45,332 nucleotides of DNA from Pseudomonadota bacterium (GCA_021848325.1 JAJZUU010000017.1:1-45332); one strand, 5' to 3'. Shown: positions 8,671 through 17,785, counted from the first letter of the stretch. Notes: generated by a model not told the origin, from the letters alone. Numbers and translations: made by a program.

Positions 8671-10284
8671 TCACGTCTCCACCAGGACGACGTCGGCGGG
8701 CTCGACATCGAGCACCGCCCACCACTTCTCGCCGCCATTCACTGTTGCGACGACCTGAAATTGGCCCGCCTCGATCTCCGCATCGGTGGCGCGCTGGCCC
8801 GACGGACCCTGCACCAGTCCACGGTCGGGGATGCGCGCGCCGGTGGGCGCGGCTGGCGCTTCCTCGTTCACGGTGCGGGTGAGAGCGGAGCGCAGTGCGG
8901 CTTCGTCGCCGGCGGGAACGCTGGTGATAGCACTAAGCAGCGCATCGACCAGCCCCTCGGCGCCGGGCTGGGCGATATCGGAACGCCACGCCATCACATC
9001 CAAGACCGTTACCTTGCTCACCTCCTTCACGCCCTTGGTGATCGCCTTCACGAGTTCCTGGCCCTGGGCGGAATCGCCGGCGCTCAGGCCATCCACATAG
9101 GCCTGCATGGCCTCGATGATCTGGCCCACGAGTTTGACCTTGCCCGCGGCGGTAAGGCCGGCGGCGATCCTGGCGGAAAGACGCGGTTTGAAGAAGACAT
9201 GGCGGGCCACCAGCGTAGCGAGCACACCGGCCGCGCGCGTCTCATGCACGGCGGCCTGAAGACTGGGGAATCGCTCAGGCTCGGTCTCGATCAGCAACGT
9301 GACAGTGCCGGGCGGCGCGCGTTTGGCGAGCGGACTGTTCGGGTCCCACACCTCGGCGAGCGCGGCTCGCCCCTCGAAGATGACGCGCGCCAAAGCGAAC
9401 AGGGTAGCCTTGCCCAAGCCGCGCAGCGCCGCCTTGGCACGCGCGCGCAGCTCCTCGTCACTCTCGTCCTCCTTGCCCAGCACGGTTGCTTCAAAATTGG
9501 TGATCTTGGCGATGCCGGTAATCGGCTGGGCCAGCGCGGTGACCGCACCGGCCTTGACGATACCCGCCTCGCCCTTGGAGGCGTCGCTGGCGCGCATGGG
9601 CACGTCGATGCGCACCTGGCCACGCTGCAAGGTACGCATTTGCGTCGTAACGAATGTCGCCTCGCCCTTTGCGGTGCCGAGCAACGTGCCCTCGGGAAGG
9701 GTGATATTGCCTTCGCCCGCTACCGGGTCGCGGAAGAAAGTAACCAGTCCCACGGCATAATCCTTGGTCTTGCGCACCACACCGAGAATGGCGACCACCC
9801 GGTCGAGCGACGGACCGGTGGCGGTGTCGACAAAGGCGGACAGATAGGCCTGATTGATCTGCTGATAGACGGTGGCGATCTCGCGTCCGATGGCTTCACT
9901 CAGGGTGCGCGTCACGCTGCCGACATTGATGTCGGTGAGCGGCGAGCGGCTGTCACGGCGGAAGTAGTCGACATAGAAGATGGTCTCGTCGTCGGGTTTA
10001 GCGCCGCCTTCCTGCCACACCACGGCGTTATCGCCCTCGCTGAACAGGAAGTCCACATCCTTCTGAAAGGTGTGATGCACGGGCGTCGGCTTGCCGTTGA
10101 CGGAGAGCGTGAGCGTGCCGGTGATGCCGCGCACATCGGCCGCCGGCTGCGACAGCGCATAGAGGTCTTCCTTGACGTCAAAGAAGATCGGCTCGTTGAC
10201 TACGCCGCCGACGACGGCGGTAAGTATGTCGTCCACGATCTCCTGGTAGGGTCGTTCGATCAGGGTCACGGTTTCATTGTTCAT
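8671..10284 (-). CDS. Baseplate J-like wedge protein
   Basis: A 537-aa protein of the baseplate J family (P2 gpJ/Mu gp47/T4 gp6/Afp11 type), which builds the baseplate wedge of contractile tails. Recognisable features are the N-terminal PYQEIVDDILTAV, the middle region (TFFRDPVAGEGNITLPEGTL; TALAQPITGIAKITNFEATV) typical of the family core, the acidic signature GKEDESDEELRARAKAALRG, and a C-terminal half with repeated alpha/beta units ending in a spike-facing domain. Length is at the long end for phage J proteins but normal for injection-system homologues. Its ATG overlaps the stop of the gp25 gene (ATGA), and the downstream gpI-like gene begins one base after its stop, so the J-I order of phages P2 and Mu is preserved and translation is probably coupled. 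Confidence 0.93.
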   Translation of the reverse strand: MNNETVTLIERPYQEIVDDILTAVVGGVVNEPIFFDVKEDLYALSQPAADVRGITGTLTLSVNGKPTPVHHTFQKDVDFLFSEGDNAVVWQEGGAKPDDETIFYVDYFRRDSRSPLTDINVGSVTRTLSEAIGREIATVYQQINQAYLSAFVDTATGPSLDRVVAILGVVRKTKDYAVGLVTFFRDPVAGEGNITLPEGTLLGTAKGEATFVTTQMRTLQRGQVRIDVPMRASDASKGEAGIVKAGAVTALAQPITGIAKITNFEATVLGKEDESDEELRARAKAALRGLGKATLFALARVIFEGRAALAEVWDPNSPLAKRAPPGTVTLLIETEPERFPSLQAAVHETRAAGVLATLVARHVFFKPRLSARIAAGLTAAGKVKLVGQIIEAMQAYVDGLSAGDSAQGQELVKAITKGVKEVSKVTVLDVMAWRSDIAQPGAEGLVDALLSAITSVPAGDEAALRSALTRTVNEEAPAAPTGARIPDRGLVQGPSGQRATDAEIEAGQFQVVATVNGGEKWWAVLDVEPADVVLVET

Positions 10285-10748
10285 GGCGCTACCCCACCTT
10301 CAAGAAAAAACGGAAACACCAGGTTGAGCGGCGTGTCGCTGTCGATCGGGATCAGCGATATGTCGATATCAATGCGTCCCCTGTCAGCGCGGTTTTCCCT
10401 GACCTGCACGGAACGCACCTCCTTCGCGCGCGGCTCGGCCGCCAAGGCCTGAAGCACAAACAGCTTGGCACGGTTACGATTTGTTTCAGTGTTGAGTTCG
10501 CCGATCAGCTCGAACAGACGCGAACCATAATCAGGATGGCCCAGCAGCGCCAGCTCACCCACAGGCGTCAAAAAGCGCAGCAGCAGCGCCTGTGCAAGAT
10601 TCTCGACGTTGCCCAGCGTCTCCAGGTCCGCCTGGCCGGTCTCCGCTCGCCGCAGGGCGGATAGATCGCTGCCACGGTCGCGGCTGTTCTGCTGTGCCAG
10701 GTTGCGCAGCAGGCGAAGGTCAACGCCATATCGTTCTGTTTCGGCCAT
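10281..10748 (-). CDS. gp25/gpW-like baseplate wedge protein
   Basis: A 155-aa protein with the gp25 (GPW/gp25) fold signature: an N-terminal extension, then NLAQALLLRFLTPVGELALLGHPDYGSRLFELIGE, where the 'PxGEL..HPxYGS' stretch is typical, followed by a beta-rich C-terminus (RADRGRIDIDISLIPIDSDT). In T4-like and Afp-like particles this protein nucleates the sheath on the baseplate. A good ribosome-binding site (AAGGGAGA) lies 9 bases before ATG 10748. The gene follows the PAAR-like gene by 16 bases and overlaps the baseplate J gene by 4 bases. Confidence 0.9.
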   Translation of the reverse strand: MAETERYGVDLRLLRNLAQQNSRDRGSDLSALRRAETGQADLETLGNVENLAQALLLRFLTPVGELALLGHPDYGSRLFELIGELNTETNRNRAKLFVLQALAAEPRAKEVRSVQVRENRADRGRIDIDISLIPIDSDTPLNLVFPFFLEGGVAP

Positions 10749-10764
10749 AACATGTTCTCCCTTC

Positions 10765-11097
10765 TTACGGCGGCCACCGATCGTTAATGAACGGCGCGGC
10801 GGGCGGACCCAGGATAGTCATGATCCCCGGCGGCGTGGGGATGTTGTCGCCCATGCGCACCAATGCCCGGCCACCCACCATCACCCCGCTGCTCGCCAGC
10901 GGGCCGATGACCAGCGGATAGGGGAAGCCCCACACCGAGTTGATCATCAGGCACACCGATCCCGCCGTCGCCAGCGGCATGCCGCCCGCGGTGATAAACG
11001 GCGGAAGCACCGTGATGATCGTGCCGGTATCGGGCGGCCCGGACGCTCCCGGGGTAATCATTACCGAACAGCCGATCGTGACAGGTGAGCCGGGCAT
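10765..11097 (-). CDS. PAAR-like spike-tip protein
   Basis: A 110-aa protein, Gly/Pro-rich and beta-rich, with segments typical of PAAR-like tips: LPPFITAGGMPLATAGSV and the C-terminal SSGVMVGGRALVRMGDNIPT. Such proteins form a sharp cone on the gpV/VgrG-like trimer and often bind a metal. The classic PAAR metal-binding His/Cys set is not evident here, so metal binding is doubtful. AGGAG lies 7 bases upstream of the ATG. It sits directly between the gpV-like spike gene and gp25, as in Afp-type and type VI clusters. No C-terminal effector extension is present. Confidence 0.8.
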   Translation of the reverse strand: MPGSPVTIGCSVMITPGASGPPDTGTIITVLPPFITAGGMPLATAGSVCLMINSVWGFPYPLVIGPLASSGVMVGGRALVRMGDNIPTPPGIMTILGPPAAPFINDRWPP

Positions 11098-11107
11098 TCA
11101 GTAGCTC

Positions 11108-11911
11108 CTACGGTGAAAATGAAGTGATGCCCTTGATCGACACCGTGGCTCCCTGCACGGTGCTCGCCAACCCGCCGTTGACGGTGGCGCCCATATTGGC
11201 CTTGAGCGTGGCCTGGGTGCCGGCCTCGACGTCAGTTTTCATGCGGCCCTTGATGGCGACATTCTGGCCTTCCAGCGTCAAATCGCCGGTTGCCTTCAAG
11301 CTCATCGCGCCCGCCGCCTCCACGGTCACATCGCCGTCCTGGTTCATGGTGATCTTGGTCCTTCCTGCGACCACGGTTACCGTGCCGCCACTGCCGTCGG
11401 GCTGGTCGAGTTTCATCTCGGTCTTGCCCGCGGTGGCGCGCACCGTGCCGTCGGTAATGCGCACCGTGATCTTGGGCGGCATCTCGACGATAATCTCGCG
11501 CGGTGGCGTGTTGCCCTGGATATTCCGTATCGCCGCTTTTACCGTCTTGTCATCGGACTCGGCGAGCGGCAGACGGAAGATCACCTCATCCGGGTTATTG
11601 AGCGGCGGCCGATCCGTGTCGTTATAAAGTCGGCCGATGACGATGGGCTGATTGACGTCGCCCTTATCGAATGCCAGCAGCACCAGATCGCCGATATTGG
11701 GAATGGCGATGGTGCCGATGCGACCGGTGGCGATGGGTACGCGCTTGAGCAGCAGGCCGCTGTTTTTCAGGCGCACATCGCAGCCATAGTTGTCCATGTC
11801 GCTCGCGGCACTGTGCGGATAGACCGCCTCGACCACACCCAGCTCGGTAATGCGCACGCCGCGCATCTCCTGCCGCACGATGGCCTGGATGGTGTCGACG
11901 ATGGTGCTCAT
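11108..11911 (-). CDS. gpV-like central spike protein
   Basis: A 267-aa baseplate assembly protein V/gp5-type spike. Residues ~15-110 form the OB-fold: GVVEAVYPHS..., GCDVRLKNSG, then GDLVLLAFDKGDVNQPIVIGRLYND, where 'P.VIGRLYN' is the family hallmark. Residues ~160-260 are a run of short repeats (TKITMNQDGDVTVEAAGAMS; LTLEGQNVAIKG; ATLKANMGATV) expected to build the trimeric beta-helix needle. No lysozyme domain is inserted, unlike T4 gp5. Unlike in Afp8 or VgrG, the gpD-like hub is a separate upstream gene (13 bases away), as in phages P2 and Mu. GAGAGGGAG precedes the ATG. Confidence 0.92.
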   Translation of the reverse strand: MSTIVDTIQAIVRQEMRGVRITELGVVEAVYPHSAASDMDNYGCDVRLKNSGLLLKRVPIATGRIGTIAIPNIGDLVLLAFDKGDVNQPIVIGRLYNDTDRPPLNNPDEVIFRLPLAESDDKTVKAAIRNIQGNTPPREIIVEMPPKITVRITDGTVRATAGKTEMKLDQPDGSGGTVTVVAGRTKITMNQDGDVTVEAAGAMSLKATGDLTLEGQNVAIKGRMKTDVEAGTQATLKANMGATVNGGLASTVQGATVSIKGITSFSP

Positions 11912-11924
11912 GCGGCGCTCCCTC

Positions 11925-12926
11925 TCATGTGACGGCGCGAAAGCCGATGATCGTCGTGAATCCGCCCACCTTGGTGATGCGGTGCATCACGCTGCGCACC
12001 TGGAAATTGGCGTTCAGCGTGCCGTCGGACATGCCGCGCAGTTGTATCGCATCACCCAGCTTGACCTCGGGCCGCCCGATGGTCAGCAATCTGCCACGCA
12101 GCGTCCGGCGCTGAATCGCCGTCAACGCCGCATCGGCGGCGATGCGGGCGGCATCCGCGGTGCGCAGTGCCGGACGTTCCAGGAGCAGCAGTGGATCGTC
12201 CGCGCCCGCCGTTCCCTTCGAACCGCTGAAGTCCCTGGTCAGCCACGCCCAGGCGTCTTCTCCCTGACTGCCCGTCGGGCTCTCGCCCCACGCCTCCACC
12301 TTGCCCGCCCGTGGCGCGGTCTGCTGCACATCCAGCGCCAGGATATGCCTGGCGTACTCAAGCACATGCACCGCCTTGCCGCCGACAAATTTTTCGAACA
12401 CCAACTCGCCGTCCGCGTTGAGGTACAGATCGAAGCCGCACAAATGCGCCAGCTCCCTCATGTGGTGGTAGGCGCTGCGCCGGCCGTCGATCACATAGGC
12501 CGGAAACATGATCCCGTCCTCGGCGGCGGCTACATTTACTCCCGCCTGGCCAGCCAGTTCGCGTACGATCTCGCCCGCCTTCTTCGCTTCGTAGGTCTGA
12601 TCGACAAAGGTACGCAACAACGTGCCGGCAGCGCTATGGCCCGCCACGCGCATCGTCGTCAGCCCCGGCTCGGCCGTGACCACCGTCCCCGCCATCACCT
12701 GCGTCAGGCCGCCGTTGTCGGCGTAACCCAGCTCGATCTTCGCTTCATCGTCACGCGCCGGCCTGAAACTGCCCACTTGACCCAGCACCAGGATGAGGCT
12801 GTCGGCCGGCGTCTCCATGTCGAGCGTGACATTCAAATCCACCACGGTGCTGGCCTGCGGCTCGTCGGTAGTGTCGACGAGTTTTTGGCCAAGGGTGAGT
12901 TTGTAGGCGGGGGTGAGCATGGTCAT
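11925..12926 (-). CDS. gpD-like baseplate hub protein
   Basis: A 333-aa protein resembling phage late control protein D/Mu gp44/N-terminal VgrG hub. It starts with a short beta domain (PAYKLTLGQKLVDTTDEPQA; VVDLNVTLDMETPADSLIL), then FVDQTYEAKKAGEIVRELAGQAGV and DGRRSAYHHMRELAHLCGFDLYLNADGELVFEKF. The 'R..Y.HL/M..LA...G...Y...DG.L.F' layout is the family signature. It forms the hub ring between tube and spike, and gpV binds below it. Two ATGs (12926 and 12920) are possible starts. It lies between the HEAT-like gene and gpV. Confidence 0.88.
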   Translation of the reverse strand: MTMLTPAYKLTLGQKLVDTTDEPQASTVVDLNVTLDMETPADSLILVLGQVGSFRPARDDEAKIELGYADNGGLTQVMAGTVVTAEPGLTTMRVAGHSAAGTLLRTFVDQTYEAKKAGEIVRELAGQAGVNVAAAEDGIMFPAYVIDGRRSAYHHMRELAHLCGFDLYLNADGELVFEKFVGGKAVHVLEYARHILALDVQQTAPRAGKVEAWGESPTGSQGEDAWAWLTRDFSGSKGTAGADDPLLLLERPALRTADAARIAADAALTAIQRRTLRGRLLTIGRPEVKLGDAIQLRGMSDGTLNANFQVRSVMHRITKVGGFTTIIGFRAVT

Positions 12927-12947
12927 TTTCTCAATGTGAGCGGGCCG

Positions 12948-13475
12948 TCATTGCGGTGCCAACGGAGAGCTGATTCCATGAGCCTCTAGCAAACTTACGG
13001 CCCCATAGGAGGCTTCCCGGTCTTTGTGCGCCGCATGAAAGTTCTTCAATAGCCCCAAAAGCTGCGGTTGCTCCTTTGCCTTGCGCACCAAAATATCGCA
13101 CGCAGCCACCAAGACTTGGCCTGCGTCATCGCGGAGAGAGTTGAGAGCGAAATCGACGATGCCGGGATGATTTAACTTTTCCAAGCCATAAAGACTCGCC
13201 TTGCGGGCATCGGGATAAGGCGAATGGAGATTCACCAGGAATGCGGTAACCATATCCGCTTTATTCGCGTCGGTCTGGATAAACAACAGGCGAGCCAACA
13301 GCCCTCCTTGCGGAGCCGGTTCGTATCTCCTTGCGACGCGCGAGGCGAGTTCATTCTTGCTTTCGGCGCTGAATTCTGCAAAGCCCGCTTCCAATTGCTC
13401 CGGGCTCAATTGATAGGAGTTCAGCAACTCGAATAGCCGGTCTGTTTCAGTTGCTACCGCATCAAGTTCCGTCAT
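12948..13475 (-). CDS. Small HEAT-repeat-like helical protein
   Basis: About 175 aa. The start is set at ATG 13475, one base after the stop of the 1290-aa gene (TGACATG). The protein is all helical, with at least three paired-helix units that read like HEAT repeats: ANKADMVTAFLVNLHSPYPD / ARKASLYGLEKLNHPGIVDF / ALNSLRDDAGQVLVAACDIL. No enzymatic motif and no signal peptide. Tight coupling to the upstream OmpA/metalloprotease chimera suggests a partner, for example a chaperone, adaptor or immunity-like protein for its C-terminal domain. That role is inference from gene order only. Confidence 0.75.
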   Translation of the reverse strand: MTELDAVATETDRLFELLNSYQLSPEQLEAGFAEFSAESKNELASRVARRYEPAPQGGLLARLLFIQTDANKADMVTAFLVNLHSPYPDARKASLYGLEKLNHPGIVDFALNSLRDDAGQVLVAACDILVRKAKEQPQLLGLLKNFHAAHKDREASYGAVSLLEAHGISSPLAPQ

Positions 13476-13476
13476 G

Positions 13477-16400
13477 TCAGAAATTCCTCGTGTAATGCGA
13501 TGTCCGCATTGCGGTAAATTGGTTAACCGCGTCTGCGTCGTTGGCATCCCAAATGCGTTTAGGTCCATCGACCCGTTCGGCTCCCAGAAACTGCCTTTTC
13601 ATCAAGTTTTGATCGTTGCGCAGCCGGTTGCCGGCGGGAGCGGTTGGAGCGCAAAAGTGGGAGCGTGCAGCCGGATCTGGATCACAGGCCGAGGCCGCCG
13701 CATTCTTGTTGCTTAGCGCATGGCCAATCTCGTGGGCTGCCGCATAAGGTCCTGTCGCCTGTATCGTAAACACGGCACCCCGCCGTGAATCCGCGGCGGA
13801 TGTGATAGCATCGGTCCAGGTTTCTCCTCCGTTGCCGCTGGCCAGGCCGCCGACAAAGAAAACCCGTATGGTGTCGGCCAGCGCCGGATGTGCCGTGCCG
13901 ATCGTGGTTTCATCGGCAAAACTGACATTGGCCGGATTGACGCCCGCAGGCGGATCGATCAAAACGATGGAGTCCCCCGCCACGGTCACAATGTCGGTAG
14001 CCGGCGTGCCGGGTGCAGTAATCGTATCAACCTCCATGCCAATCCGAGCGTACGTTTCGCGAATCACCCGCAGATCTGTAGTCCAGATCGCACTGCCCGC
14101 TGCGCTCGGAATCAGGCCGGCACCGCCCGGAGCAACACGAAGAACAAAAATCTGGAGCGGTACCCGACGGCGGTTTTCCGGATTGCGTTGAAAGACTGGA
14201 AGCTGCAACGGCAGGATGACGCCGGCGATGCGCCGATGCTCGATACGCATGCTGCCACGAAGATCCCCCCGCCGAATGCGATGGTTGCGCGCGTTCGTTC
14301 CTTGGGTCGCTCCGGCATCGGGGAAGCCTGCGGGCATGCCGCTATGGGTTGCTTGATTCTGGTCGCCCGTATCGGTCACCAGCAAGAGACCGCGCGAGAT
14401 GAATACCCCCGAGTTTGCCGGTGATTCGATAAGAGTGATGTCGCGCACTGCCGGCGCGTCGAGATTGTTATTGTTGCGATCGCGCGTAAACCAGTCGATC
14501 CGGATGTGGCGCGATCCGCGCGCTGCGATGTCCCTCATGCGGATATGCAGCCGGCGGCTGTCCGCGCCACAGAAATTATCGGCTTCGGCAGCCGCATTGA
14601 AAAGAAACCCGGCTGGATCTCCGGGAGCGCGGAAGGCGTTATCCCACAGACCAAAGCGTGTAAATGTTACGGCTGGGGCGGTGACCGCATCCGTGTCGGT
14701 TATCTCAATCTGCAATATGGTCATTGGCACGCGATCACCATCGTTTTCCAGCCCCTGTATACCCAGTTGGAAGCCGGTATCACGCACGGCGGCGGTGCTG
14801 ACTGCCACGCCCTCGGCAAAGAAACGCAAGCCATCGACCGGGATGCCGCCGGTCGGAATCGGTTGTGGATTGGGTATGGCCAATTGGCCGTTTGCGGGAA
14901 TCTCGGCAGTGAATGCTTCTACCTGGCCGTTCATTGGCCGCAGCTCAAGCGTACCTGCGAAGGTGGACGGGTTCGGTTGACGCACTATCAGCATCGCCCG
15001 CTCGTGGCTGAAGCCCGGCTCGCGCATCTGTACGAAGCGGCCGGTATTCGCCTTATCGTTGACCGGCATAACTGGCGGGTCAATGCCGGCCGCGGTGCGG
15101 CTCAACGCTACGTCAAGTGTGAGCTCCACGGCAGTCATTGTAGCGGCGGCCGGTGGCCCCACCAGAAGCGACGTGGATGAAAGTGTAAGCGCAAGGGTTA
15201 CATCATTGAGCGCCGCACTCGGGGCCGCCCCTTCTGCGAAGAGTCGCATGCCGGCTGTCAGTTGCTGCCCGGTGAGAACGTTGTCGGTGCCGTTGAAGGT
15301 GATCTCGGTACCGGCCACGGCAGCGGTAAAGAAGCGTACTGCCGCGCTTGAGCGTGTGAACATGCCGGTCGCTTCGCCGTTGAGAGGCTGGTCGGCGCCC
15401 AGTGTGACCTGTTGCCGTGCCGGGTTGGTGTAGCTCTTTTTAACCACCACCGCCGATGAGGCCAGGACGATGGTCGGGTTGACGTGGAGCGCTGAGCCGC
15501 TTCTGATGATTACGTCGAAAACCACATCCTCTTGGTCGAGCCGCTTGCACACCACGCTGCCTCGTCCGGTCGCGGGGGGCGAACCTGCCCGATACGCGAC
15601 ATGAGGCCCGCTGGGCAATTCGACCTCCATCGTGTAAACACCCACCGGAGTCGGATGCGCTCGGCTGGAATAATCAAAAGTGCCATCGGCTCGGGTTCGG
15701 CCGGGAACGGGACGTCCGCGATCCCCCCCGCTCGGCCGCTCGCCGTTCATGAACTCGCCGTCCGGGGCGATCAGCACATATTTCGTATTCGCCGCGGGTG
15801 TTCCGTCCTCGAACCTGATCGAGCCGCGCACGACGATCGTCCCGGCTTCGGCCGGCTGCACCAGCCACCTGCCGGGTGTGCCGGCCTGACGGGTGAGAAA
15901 GCAGCAGCGTTGGTTTGGATTGCCCGGCCCTACGCACCAGCCGCCTGCCACTGCGCCAGTTGTGGGCAGGTTGAAGGTATCCGGCTGCGGCACCTCGCAG
16001 GGCAGCGCGCCGGCATTGACGAACAGCAACTCGGTGCGGCGGTTGGGGCGCCAGGCATCCTCGGTATTTCTGATGGGGTCTTGCTCCCCGCAGCCCAGCC
16101 ATTTGAGTATCCCCCCCGGGCAGTTGGCCAGGAACCGGCTTTCGGGCACGGCCAAATTGGCCTGGCTCAAATAGGCCTCGATGAGCGGGCCCCAGGTGTC
16201 GTCGCCGACGATGCCGTCCTCTGCGAGACCTTGGCCATGCTGAAAACTGCGCACGGCCGCATCGGTCATGGGGCCGTGGTCGCCGTCCACATTGCCGGGG
16301 TAGTAGCCCAGGTCTTGCAGCATGTACTGATACTCGCGAGTACCCCAGGTATCCTTCACGCTGGGTTGCTCGCCCACGGGGCGCGTCACGCGCAATGCGT

Positions 16401-17349
16401 TCCATTCACCCAATGAGCTGGCGCGATCGCGCCCAAAGATGAGACAGGCGTACACACTCCGTCCCCTGCGCTCGGAAAGGGATTGGTTGTAAGCATCGGA
16501 GCCAACCTTGTCGGTGTGTCCGACGATCACCAGTTTTTCGTTGGGATGCGCCTGCGCATATTGCGCCACCTGTGCCAGCACATGCCGCATGCAGGGTTCG
16601 ACAAAGGCCCTGTCGAACCAGAAATGGACGATGAACGCCTTGGCGACGACGGCGCCGGGGCGCAGGGTGATGGTGACGAGCGTGGTCTGCCCGGCGCGCA
16701 CCGTCGCGGGCGCCGAACCGGACATCGGCTGGGGAGCTGTCACCACCGCGCTAGCCGTGTATTGGCCCGGCGGGAAATCCTGCTCGGTCCAGCGGTTGTT
16801 GGTCCGGTTTGTCAGCGTCCTCGGTGTCAGCGTTGTGCCATCTTGCCGGGTGCCATTTACGGTCACCGTGACCGTGCTGAAGTCGAAGTTCGGTTCGCCC
16901 ACAACAATCACCTCGACGACGAGGGTGCCGGTGTCGACCTGAGGCTGAGGGGGCGGTGGAGGGGGTGGCGGGACGGTTTGCGGCCGCGGCGGCGGGATGA
17001 ACTCGCGCAGCGCCAGGGCATATTCGAAGCGTTCCGAGCGGCCGGCGATGTCCCGCAGCCCCAGTTCCTCGATCAGCACTTGATCGACTTGGGTGGCGGT
17101 GGCGATGTCGGCCACGAATGAGACCGGCTGGGCGGCGCGGAATTTCTCGCGCAGCGTCTGCACGCCGTCGCGCGCCTCGGGGCCGGTCAACACCCCTGCG
17201 AGGGTAATCTGGGCCGCGCGCCGCCCCGTCCCCTGGAGGAAGTCGCCTTCCAGGGCGGGTATGCCGTGCTGCGCGAGTACCTGGTCCCCCTCTGTCTCGA
17301 TGGCCTGTACCTGCTGCAGCTCGACGTCATCGAGCATCGGCCGTCCCAT
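13477..17349 (-). CDS. gpU-like / OmpA-like / peptidoglycan-binding / HEXXH chimera
   Basis: A 1290-aa multidomain protein inside the particle operon. Residues ~1-125 (RPMLDDVELQQVQAIETEGD; SERFEYALALREFIP) are paralogous to the 169-aa gpU-like protein encoded at 17786-18295. A proline stretch follows (~130-145), then an Ig-like/carboxypeptidase-regulatory-like domain (~150-235). Next is an OmpA-like domain (~235-320: IVHFWFDRAF, NEKLVIVGHTDKVGSDAYNQ, LSERRGRSV). Residues ~330-395 are a peptidoglycan-binding-1-like domain (REYQYMLQDLGYYPGNVDGD; GIVGDDTWGPLIEAYL). After several hundred beta-rich residues, a zincin-like HEXXH motif appears at ~1204 (AAAHEIGHALSNKN) with three cysteines near it. 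The third zinc ligand is not obvious. Likely a structural tail part that carries cell-wall-binding modules and a protease payload (inference). Confidence 0.82.
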   Translation of the reverse strand: MGRPMLDDVELQQVQAIETEGDQVLAQHGIPALEGDFLQGTGRRAAQITLAGVLTGPEARDGVQTLREKFRAAQPVSFVADIATATQVDQVLIEELGLRDIAGRSERFEYALALREFIPPPRPQTVPPPPPPPPQPQVDTGTLVVEVIVVGEPNFDFSTVTVTVNGTRQDGTTLTPRTLTNRTNNRWTEQDFPPGQYTASAVVTAPQPMSGSAPATVRAGQTTLVTITLRPGAVVAKAFIVHFWFDRAFVEPCMRHVLAQVAQYAQAHPNEKLVIVGHTDKVGSDAYNQSLSERRGRSVYACLIFGRDRASSLGEWNALRVTRPVGEQPSVKDTWGTREYQYMLQDLGYYPGNVDGDHGPMTDAAVRSFQHGQGLAEDGIVGDDTWGPLIEAYLSQANLAVPESRFLANCPGGILKWLGCGEQDPIRNTEDAWRPNRRTELLFVNAGALPCEVPQPDTFNLPTTGAVAGGWCVGPGNPNQRCCFLTRQAGTPGRWLVQPAEAGTIVVRGSIRFEDGTPAANTKYVLIAPDGEFMNGERPSGGDRGRPVPGRTRADGTFDYSSRAHPTPVGVYTMEVELPSGPHVAYRAGSPPATGRGSVVCKRLDQEDVVFDVIIRSGSALHVNPTIVLASSAVVVKKSYTNPARQQVTLGADQPLNGEATGMFTRSSAAVRFFTAAVAGTEITFNGTDNVLTGQQLTAGMRLFAEGAAPSAALNDVTLALTLSSTSLLVGPPAAATMTAVELTLDVALSRTAAGIDPPVMPVNDKANTGRFVQMREPGFSHERAMLIVRQPNPSTFAGTLELRPMNGQVEAFTAEIPANGQLAIPNPQPIPTGGIPVDGLRFFAEGVAVSTAAVRDTGFQLGIQGLENDGDRVPMTILQIEITDTDAVTAPAVTFTRFGLWDNAFRAPGDPAGFLFNAAAEADNFCGADSRRLHIRMRDIAARGSRHIRIDWFTRDRNNNNLDAPAVRDITLIESPANSGVFISRGLLLVTDTGDQNQATHSGMPAGFPDAGATQGTNARNHRIRRGDLRGSMRIEHRRIAGVILPLQLPVFQRNPENRRRVPLQIFVLRVAPGGAGLIPSAAGSAIWTTDLRVIRETYARIGMEVDTITAPGTPATDIVTVAGDSIVLIDPPAGVNPANVSFADETTIGTAHPALADTIRVFFVGGLASGNGGETWTDAITSAADSRRGAVFTIQATGPYAAAHEIGHALSNKNAAASACDPDPAARSHFCAPTAPAGNRLRNDQNLMKRQFLGAERVDGPKRIWDANDADAVNQFTAMRTSHYTRNF

Positions 17350-17352
17350 GGG

Positions 17353-17742
17353 TTACAGCGCCTCCAGCTTGGCGATGATCTGCCCGATGAGGGTAAGGAT
17401 CGCCTCGATATCGGCCACGCCGGGCAGGTCCTGCAAAGTCTTGACGATGGTCTTGACGGTGTTGAGCGTATCCTTTTGCCCCGGGGCCAGTCCTTCCGCC
17501 GCCGCGAGCAGGTCGTTGACCGTTTTCAACAGATCACCGAGCGCGGTGACGCTGCCCAGGCTGTTCTTCAGCTCATTCAGGGCATCCTTGATCACGTTCA
17601 GCACGGTTTTGAGGCCATCGATGACGGGATTCATGATGCTGTCTGGTATGGCACCGATCGCGGTCTTGACGGCGGGGTTGTCCAGCAGCGTGGAAAGCCC
17701 TTGCAGCGCCTCCTTCAGCTTTTGAAGAACGTTTTCATCCAT
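17353..17742 (-). CDS. Small all-helical protein (129 aa)
   Basis: An acidic, Leu/Ile/Val-rich protein predicted to be nearly all amphipathic helix (LQKLKEALQGLSTLLDNPAV; VLNVIKDALNELKNSLGSV; VKTIVKTLQDLPGVADIEAI). No family recognised. GAGGAGAAG lies just before the ATG. It lies between the two gpU-like genes, 43 bases after the first and 3 bases before the second. It could be a tube-lumen, tape-measure-like or chaperone protein, since the operon has no obvious long coiled-coil tape measure; none of these is shown by the sequence. Confidence 0.72.
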   Translation of the reverse strand: MDENVLQKLKEALQGLSTLLDNPAVKTAIGAIPDSIMNPVIDGLKTVLNVIKDALNELKNSLGSVTALGDLLKTVNDLLAAAEGLAPGQKDTLNTVKTIVKTLQDLPGVADIEAILTLIGQIIAKLEAL

Positions 17743-17785
17743 GGTCTTCTCCTCACGTTATGCGATGGCCTGCGTTGACAGCGGA

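Noticed and set aside
8647..10452. 601-codon open frame on the plus strand
   Set aside because: Antisense to the baseplate J and gp25 genes in a GC-rich stretch; composition is His/Arg/Gly-rich and no protein family is visible. The minus-strand genes are well supported.
15532..16416. 294-codon plus-strand frame
   Set aside because: Antisense to the OmpA-like part of the 1290-aa gene, no recognisable motif; GC-rich shadow.
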